64,000 nucleotides of DNA from Legionella sp. W10-070 (GCF_900640175.1 NZ_CAAAJC010000013.1:20033-84032); one strand, 5' to 3'; shown: positions 33,841 through 43,745, numbered from the stretch's first letter. Made by a program: numbers and translations. Notes: generated from the letters alone by a model not told the origin.

Positions 33841-33922
33841 GCTATTAAAATGGCGGTTGGTGTTAATAGCAATTTCGCTGGTGCTCCATCTGGGCTTTCA
33901 AGGCAAAAATGCAGTTTTAATC
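33841..33922. repeat. Short family B element
   Basis: GCTATTAAAATGGCGGTT at the left and ATGCAGTTTTAATC at the right match the outer ends of longer copies, with ATTTCGCTGGTGCTCCATC between them. It is about half the full length, so one arm has been lost. The rest of the 300-base gap upstream of the C39 operon (33685-33989) shows no gene. Confidence 0.6.
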
Positions 33923-33989
33923 TTCCCCGTTTTTACTCGATTGCTGATTAGTGTTTAAGGTCTGTTATACGGCACTTAAGGCCAAAGTA

Positions 33990-34137
33990 CTAGGTTCTGT
34001 GTACTTATCTACTATCTTGGCCAAAAAGCCTTGATTTTCTGCGCTCCGATGCTCACATACTTCTATGTATGCTCCGCTTCGGTGCTCGCCAATCAAGGCT
34101 TTTTGATTCAAGCTAGCGATAAGCACACAGAACCTAG
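33990..34137. repeat. CTAGGTTCTGTG inverted-repeat element, family C, copy 2
   Basis: The element is 148 bp, with perfect inverted ends CTAGGTTCTGTG and CACAGAACCTAG and the same interior as the copy at 27297. CTAG on both sides may be a target duplication or part of the ends. The C-terminal codons of the GT87 gene run into this element. Confidence 0.92.
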
Positions 34138-35406
34138 CAAACGGTTAAGAAAACTAAGAAAAGGTATTAGCAGACCAAATGAAAAAATGATGATGACTGC
34201 TGACAGGTAATCAGCGGTCAAGTGATTCTCATTCTTCCCTTTAAGAACCTGCGTCTTATCACTTATAAGGTAGGCAAGAATCAGCAGCCCATAAAAATAA
34301 AAGGAATTAAAGAGAATTCGGTCTATTACCGCTCCCATTTTTTCAGCAGCAATATAAACAAGGGGGAAATTGAGGAAAAATAAACTGAGCAACCACAAGA
34401 ACTTGTTTTGGTTGTTCCCTTTTTTTGTGAAAATGACACTCCAGGTTAATGTGAGGGGAAATATCAGTAAAGAAAAATAATACAACCAGCCAAAAGGACT
34501 CATAAGCAGCATCATCACCAAAGTAAAGCATAAGGGTTGATGATTAATGTGGTTAACCTCTTTATTTATTCTTTTCAAATACCACAAGAAAGAAAGTAAA
34601 AATAAAATACAATAAATGGCCTGGATAAAAAGCAACACCTGTGATTGATGGCGTCCGTCAATCAGGCGGAATAAGAAACCGTAAATGGAACCATTCCAGC
34701 TATCCCCATACCAGATAACTTTGGACATGATGGAAAAATATTGTAAATAAATGGAGGTACCGTATACCCAAAAAGGAATCAGCCACAATAATAAAGCGGT
34801 CGCTGACATGATAAAAAATACAGCATAACGCTTTTGAATCAATGCATAGATTAACAGCAAACCTGGAAACAGTTTGGCTGCAATTAGACTCCCCCATATT
34901 ATCCCGGATAAACCGTTATAATGTTTAAGGTAAAAATGGTAGCCGGTTATGAGTAAGAACAATAATACCGCCCCTAATTGAGCTATTGCAGTATTCATTA
35001 TCGTGGCAAAGAATGCTAAATAAGCAAGGTATAAATTTAACCTGTTTTGGGCTAGAAAATGAGGTGAAAAACTATACCTGAAACTAATTTCTGCTCCGAT
35101 TAAGCCTAAAAGAAAAGAAAGTGCCGACCAGCTGATGAGAGCCACATTATAATTGAATTGAAGCAAAGGACTGAACAGCATCAATACAATAGGAGGATTT
35201 AAATTAGGGGCAATTTTTTTTGCTGTCGGCAGAAAAGTGGCGATCGAAGCCTGATAAGGGTTTTCTCCATTTATCAGCATTTTGGCAGCAGAATAGAACG
35301 AAACAAAATCTATTCCTTGCAGGGAGGTTAAAATCAGGTAGAACAGTAAGCCATAGGTTAGGCCAATAATTAACAGGATAATCAGTTGCCAGCTACGTCG
35401 ATTCAT
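34108..35406 (-). CDS. GT87 (DUF2029) family integral membrane glycosyltransferase-like protein
   Basis: The 432-residue protein has about ten transmembrane helices. The first periplasmic loop contains GIDFVSFYSAAKMLINGENPYQ, matching the D-F-x-x-x-Y-x-A-A...G-x-x-P-Y pattern of GT87 polyprenyl-phosphate-dependent mannosyltransferase-like proteins; the sugar and acceptor are unknown. The last nine codons (LGSVCLSLA) and the stop are read from the family C element at 33990-34137, so the natural C-terminus has been replaced or extended. The start lacks a clear ribosome-binding site. Confidence 0.78.
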   Translation of the reverse strand: MNRRSWQLIILLIIGLTYGLLFYLILTSLQGIDFVSFYSAAKMLINGENPYQASIATFLPTAKKIAPNLNPPIVLMLFSPLLQFNYNVALISWSALSFLLGLIGAEISFRYSFSPHFLAQNRLNLYLAYLAFFATIMNTAIAQLGAVLLFLLITGYHFYLKHYNGLSGIIWGSLIAAKLFPGLLLIYALIQKRYAVFFIMSATALLLWLIPFWVYGTSIYLQYFSIMSKVIWYGDSWNGSIYGFLFRLIDGRHQSQVLLFIQAIYCILFLLSFLWYLKRINKEVNHINHQPLCFTLVMMLLMSPFGWLYYFSLLIFPLTLTWSVIFTKKGNNQNKFLWLLSLFFLNFPLVYIAAEKMGAVIDRILFNSFYFYGLLILAYLISDKTQVLKGKNENHLTADYLSAVIIIFSFGLLIPFLSFLNRLLGSVCLSLA

Positions 35407-35512
35407 TATTTGATTATTATTAAGAAAACATCCTCATTTTAGGGATAAATCAAATTGCAAATCAATGGTGAAGCGTAATAATTGGACATGCTATTAGAAA
35501 TGAAGACAGAGC

Positions 35513-35983
35513 CTAGATAACTTTTACTGATAATTCAAGGCTAAAGTTGGCGATTTCTTCCGGATTCTCAGGATAATTGATGAGCGCCCTGATTGCTATA
35601 GGGCTATTGACACGTTGTCCGGTTTGCTTTGATTCTTCTATCATCGCCCGGACTTGTTCTCCTTGTTCACAAATAAAATAAACATCGGTTTCAGGACGGC
35701 GTATAAACTGGGCCTGGAAGGATTTAAATGCAACTGAAACGTTTAGTTTGGCTCGTTCAGCATGATAGAAACTATGTAAGCCGCCTGCCAAATCAGCACC
35801 AATAGCCAGGGCACCAAAATACATGGAATTCAAATGATTTTTACTGCGTCTTCGCAAGGGAATTTTTGCCACAATTTCCCTTTCATTGAGTTTGATTAAC
35901 TTGGGCTTTAAGTGACCAATTAACGGCACCTTAAAATGGCCAAAATAGCAAAGGAAAAACTTAAAACGTGTTAGAGGGCTCAT
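35513..35983 (-). CDS. DUF4442 hotdog-fold thioesterase-like protein
   Basis: The 156-residue protein resembles DUF4442/YiiD-type hotdog proteins. KNHLNSMYFGALAIGADLAGG is the typical active-site helix segment, with the Asn/Gly positions seen in acyl-CoA thioesterases. The substrate is unknown. AAGGAGG lies just before the ATG, which overlaps the stop of the BON-domain gene by one base, so the two are cotranslated. Confidence 0.78.
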   Translation of the reverse strand: MSPLTRFKFFLCYFGHFKVPLIGHLKPKLIKLNEREIVAKIPLRRRSKNHLNSMYFGALAIGADLAGGLHSFYHAERAKLNVSVAFKSFQAQFIRRPETDVYFICEQGEQVRAMIEESKQTGQRVNSPIAIRALINYPENPEEIANFSLELSVKVI

Positions 35984-36540
35984 TAAGCCTCCTTGCTGTT
36001 AACTTTCAAATTGGAAATAATTTTTTTAACGCCCCGAATAGAACTGACCCGTTTTATGATCGCACTGATAGATTTTTCCTGTTTGAGATTCCCTGACAAG
36101 GTAACGGTGCCATTATTGGTGGTAGCATTAATTCCAACCAGAGGAATAGACTCATCATCGAGCACCTTTGCTTTGAGTACAGCCGTTTCCACTTTCGCGG
36201 TAATATAAGCGTCGGTGAAGGCGGTATTTACCTGCTTGATTACCAATTCTTCCGTGTCAACTTCCTTTACACCATTAGTCATGCTTGCCAGACGCAGCGC
36301 TTCAATAAACGCCTGCTTGTTTTTTACGTGGCCTTTGAGGGTAACAATTCCATTATGCGTGGATACGTATAATTTTAACGGATTAATATTGGGGTTTTTC
36401 GTGAATTTGGCGGTTATTTTGGTGGTAATCACCGAGTCGCCTAATTCTTGCTCAATCTCCTTAAGATTACCGTCTGCATGAGCATAGCTGACAATAAAAA
36501 TAAGCAGGAAACCGACTAACAAACTGAATGATGCCCGCAT
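35983..36540 (-). CDS. Periplasmic protein with two BON domains (OsmY-like)
   Basis: The 185-residue protein has a signal peptide (to about residue 22, AHA|DGN) and two BON domains at about 33-105 and 110-182. Each has the pattern VTLKGHVKNKQAFIEALRLA or VTLSGNLKQEKSISAIIKRV followed by a GVKxV turn. BON domains bind membranes or LPS; OsmY-type proteins are periplasmic and stress-related. It is transcribed with the DUF4442 protein. Confidence 0.88.
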   Translation of the reverse strand: MRASFSLLVGFLLIFIVSYAHADGNLKEIEQELGDSVITTKITAKFTKNPNINPLKLYVSTHNGIVTLKGHVKNKQAFIEALRLASMTNGVKEVDTEELVIKQVNTAFTDAYITAKVETAVLKAKVLDDESIPLVGINATTNNGTVTLSGNLKQEKSISAIIKRVSSIRGVKKIISNLKVNSKEA

Positions 36541-36688
36541 ATTATCTATCTACTGAGAAAACATGAAAAACAGTATAGCATTTTTAGTTTTTATACCAAA
36601 TGGATTTAAATTATTTTACAGAAAATTGATAATTAAGGTTATCGCTTGTTTTAGGCTAAATAAGGGATGTTATTTAAGCCAAATCAGT

Positions 36689-37126
36689 TTAATTTTTCAC
36701 TATATTAATGCTTTGAATAAGATAGGGCGGATTGTTGGCTTTAATAACAATTACGGAAAAACCAAGTGTCATGTTAAGTTCGTGCAAAGCAAAAGATTGA
36801 TTGATACGCCAGTATTTTATTCCAGAAAAAACGCCTTCATCGCTAATAGTGGCCGGTGTCAGTGGATAGGGGTTCAATGTTAATTTTCTATTTCTTATCT
36901 CTTGAATTTCACTGCTAAAGAATCCGCTTAGTGCCTCCCAAGCATTGTTGGTGTAATTTCTGCGAATTGATAATAAATCATTGGCCGTTCGGTCGTATTT
37001 AGCGGACAGGGTGGCAAGAAGCACTTGCTGTGTCCAGGCAGTGACTTCGGTATTGTCAGCATGGCTAACATGGGGGGTAACCAGGATGGTTATTAAAATT
37101 ATCCGCAAGAGTTGAGTTAATTTCAT
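36689..37126 (-). CDS. IcmL/DotI-like periplasmic protein
   Basis: The 145-residue protein has a signal peptide ending at about residue 23 (SHA|DNTEV). The mature part resembles the periplasmic domain of IcmL/DotI of the Dot/Icm type IV secretion system: an AW-containing helix, then YDRTANDLLSIRRNYTNNAWEALSGFF and a beta-rich region with FSGIKYWRINQSF. It lacks the cytoplasmic part and transmembrane helix of DotI itself. Legionella genomes carry several extra IcmL-like proteins of unknown function. AAGGACAG precedes the ATG. Confidence 0.72.
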   Translation of the reverse strand: MKLTQLLRIILITILVTPHVSHADNTEVTAWTQQVLLATLSAKYDRTANDLLSIRRNYTNNAWEALSGFFSSEIQEIRNRKLTLNPYPLTPATISDEGVFSGIKYWRINQSFALHELNMTLGFSVIVIKANNPPYLIQSINIVKN

Positions 37127-37317
37127 GGTACTGTCCTTATAAGTTGACCCTCAATCCTTGAAGTGCTGATTTATGACCGGAAAACTGGTTCGTCTTTATC
37201 AGCAGTACATGTCTATAAAAATGGTATGGGTACTATAGTGATGGAGCGTGTTCTCCAGCTAATAATCATTTGTTTAAAAAGTATAGCAGAGTTATAATCT
37301 GGTTTTTTTTGAGTCAA

Positions 37318-40149
37318 ATGGCTATGCAGTATATTAGTATTCGCGGAGCAAAAACGCATAACCTGAAGAATGTTGATATTGAGATTCCTCGTAATCGATT
37401 AACAGTGATTACCGGACTTTCCGGTTCAGGAAAATCCTCGTTGGCATTTGATACACTGTATGCAGAGGGTCAGCGTCGTTATGTTGAATCGCTTTCTGCC
37501 TATGCCCGCCAATTCCTGTCGATGATGGAGAAACCAGAAGTTGATTCAATTGAAGGTTTATCGCCTGCCATTTCAATTGAGCAAAAAGCAACGTCCCATA
37601 ATCCGCGCTCAACGGTGGGCACCATTACCGAGATTTATGATTATCTTAGATTGCTATTTGCCCGCGTAGGTGAGCCGCGATGTCCGCGGCATGGGGGCAG
37701 TTTGCATGCCCAAACGATTAGCCAGATGGTCGATCAGGTATTGGCGATGCCTGAAGGAAGCAAGGCAATGATCCTTGCTCCGGTAATACGTGAGCGAAAA
37801 GGTGAACATGTCCAGCTTTTACAGCAGTTACAGGCGCAGGGTTACGTGCGGGCGCGTATAGATGGCGAGATATATGAACTGGATGCCCCCCCTAAGTTAA
37901 CCCTAAGACAAAAACATACCATTGAAGTGGTGGTTGATCGCTTCAAAGTACGAAATGACTTAACTCAGCGATTAAGTGAATCATTTGAAAATGCATTGAA
38001 CCTTGCTGACGGCTTGGCTATCGTTGCGCCAGTTGATGCTGCTGAATTTGAAGAAATGGTATTTTCCTCAAAATTTGCTTGCTCTGAATGTGGTTATAGC
38101 CTAAGTGAATTGGAACCGAGGCTTTTTTCTTTTAATAACCCGATGGGGGCTTGCCCTTCCTGTGATGGGTTGGGGGTTAGTCAGTTTTTTGACCCGCAGC
38201 GGGTAGTGCATGATCCAACGGCAAGCCTGGCTGATGGGGCTGTTCGTGGTTGGGATAGAAAAACCACTTATTATTACCCCATGCTTGAATCATTGGCGGG
38301 TCATTTTGATTTTGATATAGAAACCCCTTTTTGTGATCTTCCGGAAAAGATACAGCAACTCATTCTCTATGGAAGTGGGAAAGAGCTGATTGAATTTAAT
38401 TACCAACGACCGCACGGGGGCTTTACTTCCAAGACTCATGCATTTGAAGGAATTATTGCCAATATGCAGCGTCGTTATCGTGAGTCCGATTCTTCTCTGG
38501 TCAGAGAGGAGTTAGCTAAATACTTATCCTCCCGACCCTGTGATGTCTGTCAGGGTGCCCGCTTGCGGGAAGAAGCCAGATATGTGTTTGTTGATAATAA
38601 AAACCTGCCGGAAATTACCGCTTATTCTATTGAAAAGGCCTATGATTTTTTTAAGACCTTACATTTAACGGGTTATCGCGGTGAAATCGCGGAAAAAATA
38701 AACAAGGAAATCGTTGAGCGCTTAGGGTTTTTAGTTAATGTAGGTCTGGAATATTTATCCCTGGATCGTAGTGCGGAAACCTTATCAGGGGGGGAGGCAC
38801 AACGTATTCGTTTGGCGAGCCAAATTGGTTCTGGCCTGGTTGGCGTCATGTATATTCTCGATGAACCGTCCATTGGCCTGCACCAACGTGATAATGAACG
38901 ATTGCTTAAGACCCTGCTTCATTTGCGTGACTTGGGGAATAGCGTTATTGTGGTGGAGCATGATGAAGATGCTATTCGTGCTGCGGATTTTGTGCTGGAT
39001 ATTGGGCCTGGGGCGGGGGTTCATGGTGGGGAGATTGTTGCCAGTGGTTCCCCTGAAGATATCATGGCCAATAAGGGTTCTCTTACCGGCCAATATCTTG
39101 CCGGCATTGAGTCTATTGCGGTTCCCGCAAACCGTTATCCTGTTGATAAAAAAAGAATGCTGCACCTGATTGGAGTTAGTTGCAATAATCTGGACAATGT
39201 AAATGTCAGTATTCCTCTGGGGCTTATTACCTGTGTGACCGGGGTTTCCGGATCTGGTAAATCAAGTTTAATTAATGACACCTTATATCCTGTCGCTGCG
39301 AATAAACTGAATCGTGCCAGCCTCCTCACTCCAGGAAAAGTTAATGAACTCCAGGGATTAGAGCGTTGCGATAAGGTGATTGATATTGATCAAAGTCCTA
39401 TTGGCCGAACGCCCCGCTCAAATCCGGCAACCTATACAGGGATATTCACGCCCATCCGCGAGCTGTTTTCGGCGACTCCTGAGGCGCGTGCGCGTGGTTA
39501 TCAGCCAGGACGGTTTAGTTTTAATGTCCGGGGCGGCCGTTGCGAAGCCTGTCAGGGGGATGGCATGATTAAGGTGGAAATGCATTTTCTGCCTGATATA
39601 TATGTGGCTTGTGATGTTTGCAAAGGGAAGCGTTATAATCGAGAAACGTTGGAGATTCAATATAAAGGCAAAAACATCCACGAAATTCTGCAAATGACTG
39701 TCGAAGATGCGCGAAATTTTTTTGATGCTGTTCCCATCCTGGCAAGAAAATGCCAAACCTTGATTGACGTGGGTTTGTCCTATATCCGCCTGGGACAAAG
39801 CGCAACCACCTTATCAGGCGGTGAGGCGCAACGTATCAAGCTTGCCCGTGAACTATCCAGAAGAGACACTGGCAATACCCTATATATTCTTGATGAACCG
39901 ACTACCGGGTTGCATTTTCATGATATCAAACAGTTACTTAATGTGTTATTTCGTCTGCGTGAGCACGGGAATACCATTATTATCATTGAACATAATCTTG
40001 ATGTGATTAAAACAGCAGACTGGATTATTGATCTTGGCCCTGAAGGAGGCAGTAAGGGAGGACAAATCATTGTAACTGGAACACCGGAGGAAGTGGCTCA
40101 TTGCCAATATTCCTATACCGGACAGTTTTTAAAGCCATTGGTTAGCTAG
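37318..40149 (+). CDS. uvrA: Excinuclease ABC subunit A
   Basis: UvrA is the damage-recognition ATPase of nucleotide excision repair. Two ABC units are visible: Walker [21 protein letters not shown] near the N-terminus and [16 protein letters not shown] in the second half, with signatures [12 protein letters not shown] and [12 protein letters not shown]. Zinc-finger cysteines occur in CSECGYS/CPSCDG and [14 protein letters not shown]. The frame is open upstream to 37270, but the usual N-terminus is [10 protein letters not shown] took the ATG at 37318 (four bases after GAG), and 37324 is equally possible. The TAG stop lies in CTAG at the edge of a repeat. Confidence 0.97.
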   Translation: MAMQYISIRGAKTHNLKNVDIEIPRNRLTVITGLSGSGKSSLAFDTLYAEGQRRYVESLSAYARQFLSMMEKPEVDSIEGLSPAISIEQKATSHNPRSTVGTITEIYDYLRLLFARVGEPRCPRHGGSLHAQTISQMVDQVLAMPEGSKAMILAPVIRERKGEHVQLLQQLQAQGYVRARIDGEIYELDAPPKLTLRQKHTIEVVVDRFKVRNDLTQRLSESFENALNLADGLAIVAPVDAAEFEEMVFSSKFACSECGYSLSELEPRLFSFNNPMGACPSCDGLGVSQFFDPQRVVHDPTASLADGAVRGWDRKTTYYYPMLESLAGHFDFDIETPFCDLPEKIQQLILYGSGKELIEFNYQRPHGGFTSKTHAFEGIIANMQRRYRESDSSLVREELAKYLSSRPCDVCQGARLREEARYVFVDNKNLPEITAYSIEKAYDFFKTLHLTGYRGEIAEKINKEIVERLGFLVNVGLEYLSLDRSAETLSGGEAQRIRLASQIGSGLVGVMYILDEPSIGLHQRDNERLLKTLLHLRDLGNSVIVVEHDEDAIRAADFVLDIGPGAGVHGGEIVASGSPEDIMANKGSLTGQYLAGIESIAVPANRYPVDKKRMLHLIGVSCNNLDNVNVSIPLGLITCVTGVSGSGKSSLINDTLYPVAANKLNRASLLTPGKVNELQGLERCDKVIDIDQSPIGRTPRSNPATYTGIFTPIRELFSATPEARARGYQPGRFSFNVRGGRCEACQGDGMIKVEMHFLPDIYVACDVCKGKRYNRETLEIQYKGKNIHEILQMTVEDARNFFDAVPILARKCQTLIDVGLSYIRLGQSATTLSGGEAQRIKLARELSRRDTGNTLYILDEPTTGLHFHDIKQLLNVLFRLREHGNTIIIIEHNLDVIKTADWIIDLGPEGGSKGGQIIVTGTPEEVAHCQYSYTGQFLKPLVS

Positions 40150-40321
40150 TACCGTTTCCATTTAGTTTTGACAGGTTGTCTTGTGCAAATTGTTCTGTTT
40201 CTTGTCATCCCCGCGAAGGCGGGGATCGATGCAGGATATAGCACGGAGCGCCTTAAAAATGGATTGCCGCCTTTGCGGGAATGACAAACAACCTGTCAAA
40301 ACTAAATGGAAACGGTACTAG
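40146..40321. repeat. CTAG-bounded inverted-repeat element, family A, copy 2
   Basis: The 176-bp element has about 34 perfect inverted terminal bases beginning CTAGTACCGTTTCCATTTAG, with CTAG at both ends. The interior contains the GTCATCCC...GGGAATGAC palindrome. It is inverted relative to the copy at 4657-4830. The left CTAG contains the uvrA stop codon. Confidence 0.92.
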
Positions 40322-40341
40322 TACATTTTAGCAGAGAAAGT

Positions 40342-40361
40342 AAGGCGCTTTAAAGCGCCTT
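40342..40361. terminator. Bidirectional intrinsic terminator
   Basis: AAGGCGCTTT and AAAGCGCCTT form a perfect 10-bp palindrome with almost no loop, followed by TATTTTCT on the plus strand; on the minus strand it is followed by ACTTTCTC. It lies between the convergent uvrA and the di-heme protein gene. Confidence 0.65.
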
Positions 40362-40373
40362 ATTTTCTAAAAT

Positions 40374-41780
40374 TTAGAGTGCTTTCATGAAGCTGGTCAG
40401 ATCGGCTTTTTCTTGCTCATTTAATTGTAGCTGCATGATAAGATTAAAGAACTCTACCGTATCTTCCAGGGTCAAAAGACGTCCGTCATGTAGATAAGGA
40501 GGAGAATCTTTTATCCCTCTTAAGGGGAATGTTTTAATCGACCCATCCCCGATTGCTTTCATATTATTTACCATGACAGGATTAAAGAAGCGTTCTGTTT
40601 GCAGGTTGTGCATTAAATTATCAGTATAGTAGGGAGGCACATGGCAAATGGCACATTTTGCCTTGCCAAAAAATAACTCTTCCCCCCTTAGCTCGGCCTC
40701 CGAGGCTTTAGTAGGATCCAGTCTGCCGGTAATGTCTAATTTTGGAGCAGGAGGGAAATCAAGTAACTCCTGGAATTCGGCCATAAACTGAACCTGGCTG
40801 CCACGCTCAAGAATATTGACCCCTTTTTTGGTGGCTATTACCGGATCCCCATCAAAATAGGCGGCACGTTGCTCAAATTCAGTAAAATCTTCCACATTTT
40901 TAAGTGCACGCTGAGATCCAAACAGGCGTTGGATATTCACCCCTCTTAAGGTGGGTGTATCAATCCGATGGCGAATTTCTTGTGGGCGGATATCGCCTAC
41001 CAGGTGTGTTGCTGCATTGGTGTGACCGTTAGCATGACAATCGAAACAGGCAACGCCACGGCTTGGTGCTTTTGAGCGACGATCATCGGTTTGGTTGAAT
41101 TGCTGCTGAGGGAATGGGGTTACCAGCAGTCTTAAACCCTCCAGTTGTTTAGGATTAAGAATACCATTGAATAACTCAAAGAAGTTATTAATGGTAACTA
41201 GTTTACCTTGTGAAACATCACCAAGGTCAGGACGGGTAGTTAAAAAAATGGCAGCGGGAAATTCGGGTAAGAAATGATCAGGCAAATCAAAATCCAAATC
41301 AAATCGGGTCAAATCCCGGTTTTCCTGTTGATTGATTTCATCAATCGCAAATTTTGGAAAAAGCATCCCGCCTTCAGGATGATTGGGGTGCGGCAGAGGT
41401 AAGAAACCCTGAGGGTACAGACCTTTTTCTTTGATTTCCTCAGGGGACATTTTACCTAACATCTCCCAGCTCATCCCCGCTGGTAATTTTACCCGCACTC
41501 CTTCTTGAATAGGTTTTCCTCTTGACATTTTGGTATCGTTAGAAGGCTTATTGCTCAGGTCATAGCGTTGTTCAAGCAATTCTTTTTGTCGGTTGTTGAT
41601 GGTTTGCCTTTCTGCACTCATGCGCTCCAGAATAGTTTGAAACGTTTCTTTGATAACGACAGGCATATAACTTGACGGTGGGAGTTCAGTGGCCGCTTGG
41701 GCAGCTGGTGAAGCTTCCGTAGCAAGAGCAGAAGAGACGGTACAGGAAAAGACAGCTAACCATAAGGCTTTCTTCAGCAT
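40374..41780 (-). CDS. Di-heme cytochrome c peroxidase/MauG-like protein
   Basis: This periplasmic protein has a signal peptide (MLKKALWLAVFSCTVSSALA) and two c-type heme sites, CFDCH (about residue 245) and CAICH (about residue 376). The C-terminal LRGIKDSPPYLHDGRLLTLEDTVEFF is the usual distal segment of bacterial di-heme peroxidases. The N-terminal 200 residues are longer than in simple peroxidases. The role is probably peroxide reduction or substrate oxidation. An ATG four codons upstream (41792) is the alternative start. A good ribosome-binding site was not found for either. Confidence 0.85.
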   Translation of the reverse strand: MLKKALWLAVFSCTVSSALATEASPAAQAATELPPSSYMPVVIKETFQTILERMSAERQTINNRQKELLEQRYDLSNKPSNDTKMSRGKPIQEGVRVKLPAGMSWEMLGKMSPEEIKEKGLYPQGFLPLPHPNHPEGGMLFPKFAIDEINQQENRDLTRFDLDFDLPDHFLPEFPAAIFLTTRPDLGDVSQGKLVTINNFFELFNGILNPKQLEGLRLLVTPFPQQQFNQTDDRRSKAPSRGVACFDCHANGHTNAATHLVGDIRPQEIRHRIDTPTLRGVNIQRLFGSQRALKNVEDFTEFEQRAAYFDGDPVIATKKGVNILERGSQVQFMAEFQELLDFPPAPKLDITGRLDPTKASEAELRGEELFFGKAKCAICHVPPYYTDNLMHNLQTERFFNPVMVNNMKAIGDGSIKTFPLRGIKDSPPYLHDGRLLTLEDTVEFFNLIMQLQLNEQEKADLTSFMKAL

Positions 41781-41910
41781 GGTGAAATCCATTTTCTATA
41801 TATAAAGTTAATTTCATCATAAATAACTTATATTTCCATTTCAATATCTGTTTGCTTTTTACTTTGCTTTAGCGCTATAACTTATGGGAGGTAACAAAAG
41901 GAAGAAATAA

Positions 41911-42492
41911 ATGACTACGCTTCTTATTGCAATTTTAATTATTTTGGCTTTGGCTTTTTTTTGGTCTATCGGAATCTTTAACAGCTTAATTGGCCTTATT
42001 GAGGCTATCAACAACAATAAAAAGCAAATTGATATCCAACTGGATCGCCGTTTCAAAGTTTTTGAATCATTAATTGAGACAGTAAAAAAGTATATGGACT
42101 ATGAGAAAACGACCCTGAAAGATGTTGTTGCTTTACGAAATCAGGCACAGGCCGCCAAGGCTGCCGGTGATGAGAACGCTCGTATTGCTGCGGAAAATGG
42201 TATTTCGCAAATTGCTTCGGGCTTGAATGTTGTCTTTGAACAATATCCTGATTTGAAGGCTAATACCAATGCACTGCAGCTACAAGAAGAAATTGTGAAT
42301 ACGGAAAACAAGCTGTCTTATGCCAAACAAGCTTACAATGATAGCGTGGAACGCTATTATGCAAAAAAGAAATCATTCTTTGAATCCATGGTCGTAGGGT
42401 TTTTTTCAAGTAAACTGGATAAGGAGTTTGCTTACTGGTCGCTTCCTGAAGAGCAGGTCAAGGTACGGGAAGATTATACTGTTAAATTCTGA
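41911..42492 (+). CDS. lemA: LemA family protein
   Basis: The 193-residue membrane-anchored helical protein has one N-terminal transmembrane helix (about 3-25) and the LemA core (IDIQLDRRFKVFESLIETVKKYMDYE, then NTENKLSYAKQAYNDSVERYY). LemA proteins are of unclear function but are very often encoded with HtpX, as here (eight-base gap). GGAAG lies upstream of the ATG. Confidence 0.93.
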   Translation: MTTLLIAILIILALAFFWSIGIFNSLIGLIEAINNNKKQIDIQLDRRFKVFESLIETVKKYMDYEKTTLKDVVALRNQAQAAKAAGDENARIAAENGISQIASGLNVVFEQYPDLKANTNALQLQEEIVNTENKLSYAKQAYNDSVERYYAKKKSFFESMVVGFFSSKLDKEFAYWSLPEEQVKVREDYTVKF

Positions 42493-42500
42493 GCATAATT

Positions 42501-43535
42501 ATGGCTTTATCTGATTACCATGCATCTGTAGGAAATTGGCGCGAGCAGCTTCAGCGTAATGAGCGTAAAACGAGGATGGTGATTGCTATCTTCCTCGCAG
42601 TTTATACCGCTGTCGGCTTGTTTGCCGACACGATGATCTTGGAATATCTCCATCCCAGAGCTTCTATCATGGAATGCTTTTGGGCGTTGATTACCCTGCA
42701 AGCCATTCCTTATGCCACCCTGATCATGATAGCCGTTGCCATTGTTTCCCTGTTAATTACCTATGCCTTATATGACCGAATCATGTTGCTGGGTACTGAA
42801 TCACGAGAAATTACCCCAGAAACGGCAAAAAATCTGCAGGAGAAGCAGTTATACAATGTAGTTGAAGAAATGAAGGTTGCTGCTGGTTTGCACTATATGC
42901 CAAAAGTTTACTTAATTGAAGCCAATTATATGAATGCTTTTGCCAGCGGCTACAGTGAAAAATCGGCTATGGTCGCTATCACTCGGGGGTTGATGGAAAA
43001 GCTTAACCGGGCCGAGCTGCAAGCGGTTATGTCGCATGAATTAAGTCACATTCGTCATCATGACATTAAACTAACATTGATGGTTGCTGTGTTAAGTAAT
43101 ATTTTGTTAATTGTGATTGATATCATGTTTTATTCTCTGATCTACCGTAGTGACAGGCGCCGTGATGATAATCGGCTTTTGATGGTTATTATGTTGCTGC
43201 GTTACTTATTACCTTTAATTACCGTAGTGCTTGCACTCTTCTTAAGCCGGACCCGTGAATACATGGCCGATTCGGGGGCAGTTGAATTAATGCGCGACAA
43301 TGAGCCGATGGCTCGTGCCTTACTTAAGATTGCTGATGACCACCAGCGGAATGCTGAACAATATACTTATGAATATGGCAGGACTGCCCATGAAGAGATC
43401 AGGCAGGCATCCTATTTGTTTGATCCTTCCAGTATTGATCCTGTCAAATCCTTCCATAATGCCTTTTCCTCTCATCCAAGTGTTGACGAACGGCTACGTG
43501 CTTTGGGATTTAAGCGTAAGAATAAAGCCTCATAG
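42501..43535 (+). CDS. htpX: M48 family membrane metalloprotease HtpX
   Basis: This 344-residue inner-membrane zinc protease takes part in quality control of membrane proteins. The zinc motif is H179-E-L-S-H183, and the third ligand Glu is in REYMADSGAVEL. Four hydrophobic segments are visible (about 26-46, 66-90, 193-212, 228-248). It forms an operon with lemA. The C-terminal SSHPSVDERLRAL is typical of M48B proteins. Confidence 0.95.
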   Translation: MALSDYHASVGNWREQLQRNERKTRMVIAIFLAVYTAVGLFADTMILEYLHPRASIMECFWALITLQAIPYATLIMIAVAIVSLLITYALYDRIMLLGTESREITPETAKNLQEKQLYNVVEEMKVAAGLHYMPKVYLIEANYMNAFASGYSEKSAMVAITRGLMEKLNRAELQAVMSHELSHIRHHDIKLTLMVAVLSNILLIVIDIMFYSLIYRSDRRRDDNRLLMVIMLLRYLLPLITVVLALFLSRTREYMADSGAVELMRDNEPMARALLKIADDHQRNAEQYTYEYGRTAHEEIRQASYLFDPSSIDPVKSFHNAFSSHPSVDERLRALGFKRKNKAS

Positions 43536-43731
43536 CCTCGTTGAACTATCCTTAAATTACCGGATCTAGGAATTTGAACGAGGAAGAACTAAGCAGGCCA
43601 CGTTGCCAAGTTAAGGAGATTGACGCCCCGTGGTGGTATCGACCCGGGAGCGCAAAGGTGCCTCAAAAGTATAGCTACCTTGGTCAAGCTACGGTAATTC
43701 GCGGCACTAAAACTCCTTAACTTAATGGCAA
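43536..43731 (+). ncRNA. Candidate structured RNA after htpX
   Basis: CCTCGTT at 43536 pairs with AACGAGG at 43577-43583. A second long-range stem pairs TTGCC-AAGTTAAGGAG (43603) with CTCCTTAACTTAATGGCAA (43713-43731), enclosing about 90 bases that are more GC-rich than the surroundings, with nested pairs (GTGCC/GGCAC, TAGCT/AGCTA). No open frame uses it. It could be a small RNA, a 3'-UTR structure of htpX or a palindromic element; strand and identity are uncertain. I do not recognise an RNA family. Confidence 0.35.
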
Positions 43732-43745
43732 TAGCCTCTCACCAA

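Noticed and set aside
27297..34137. Two near-identical 148-bp copies considered as a CRISPR-like or tandem repeat pair
   Set aside because: They are 6.5 kb apart, carry inverted ends and have no spacers; they are dispersed inverted-repeat elements.
38771..39169. 132-codon frame within uvrA
   Set aside because: Out-of-frame shadow of uvrA.
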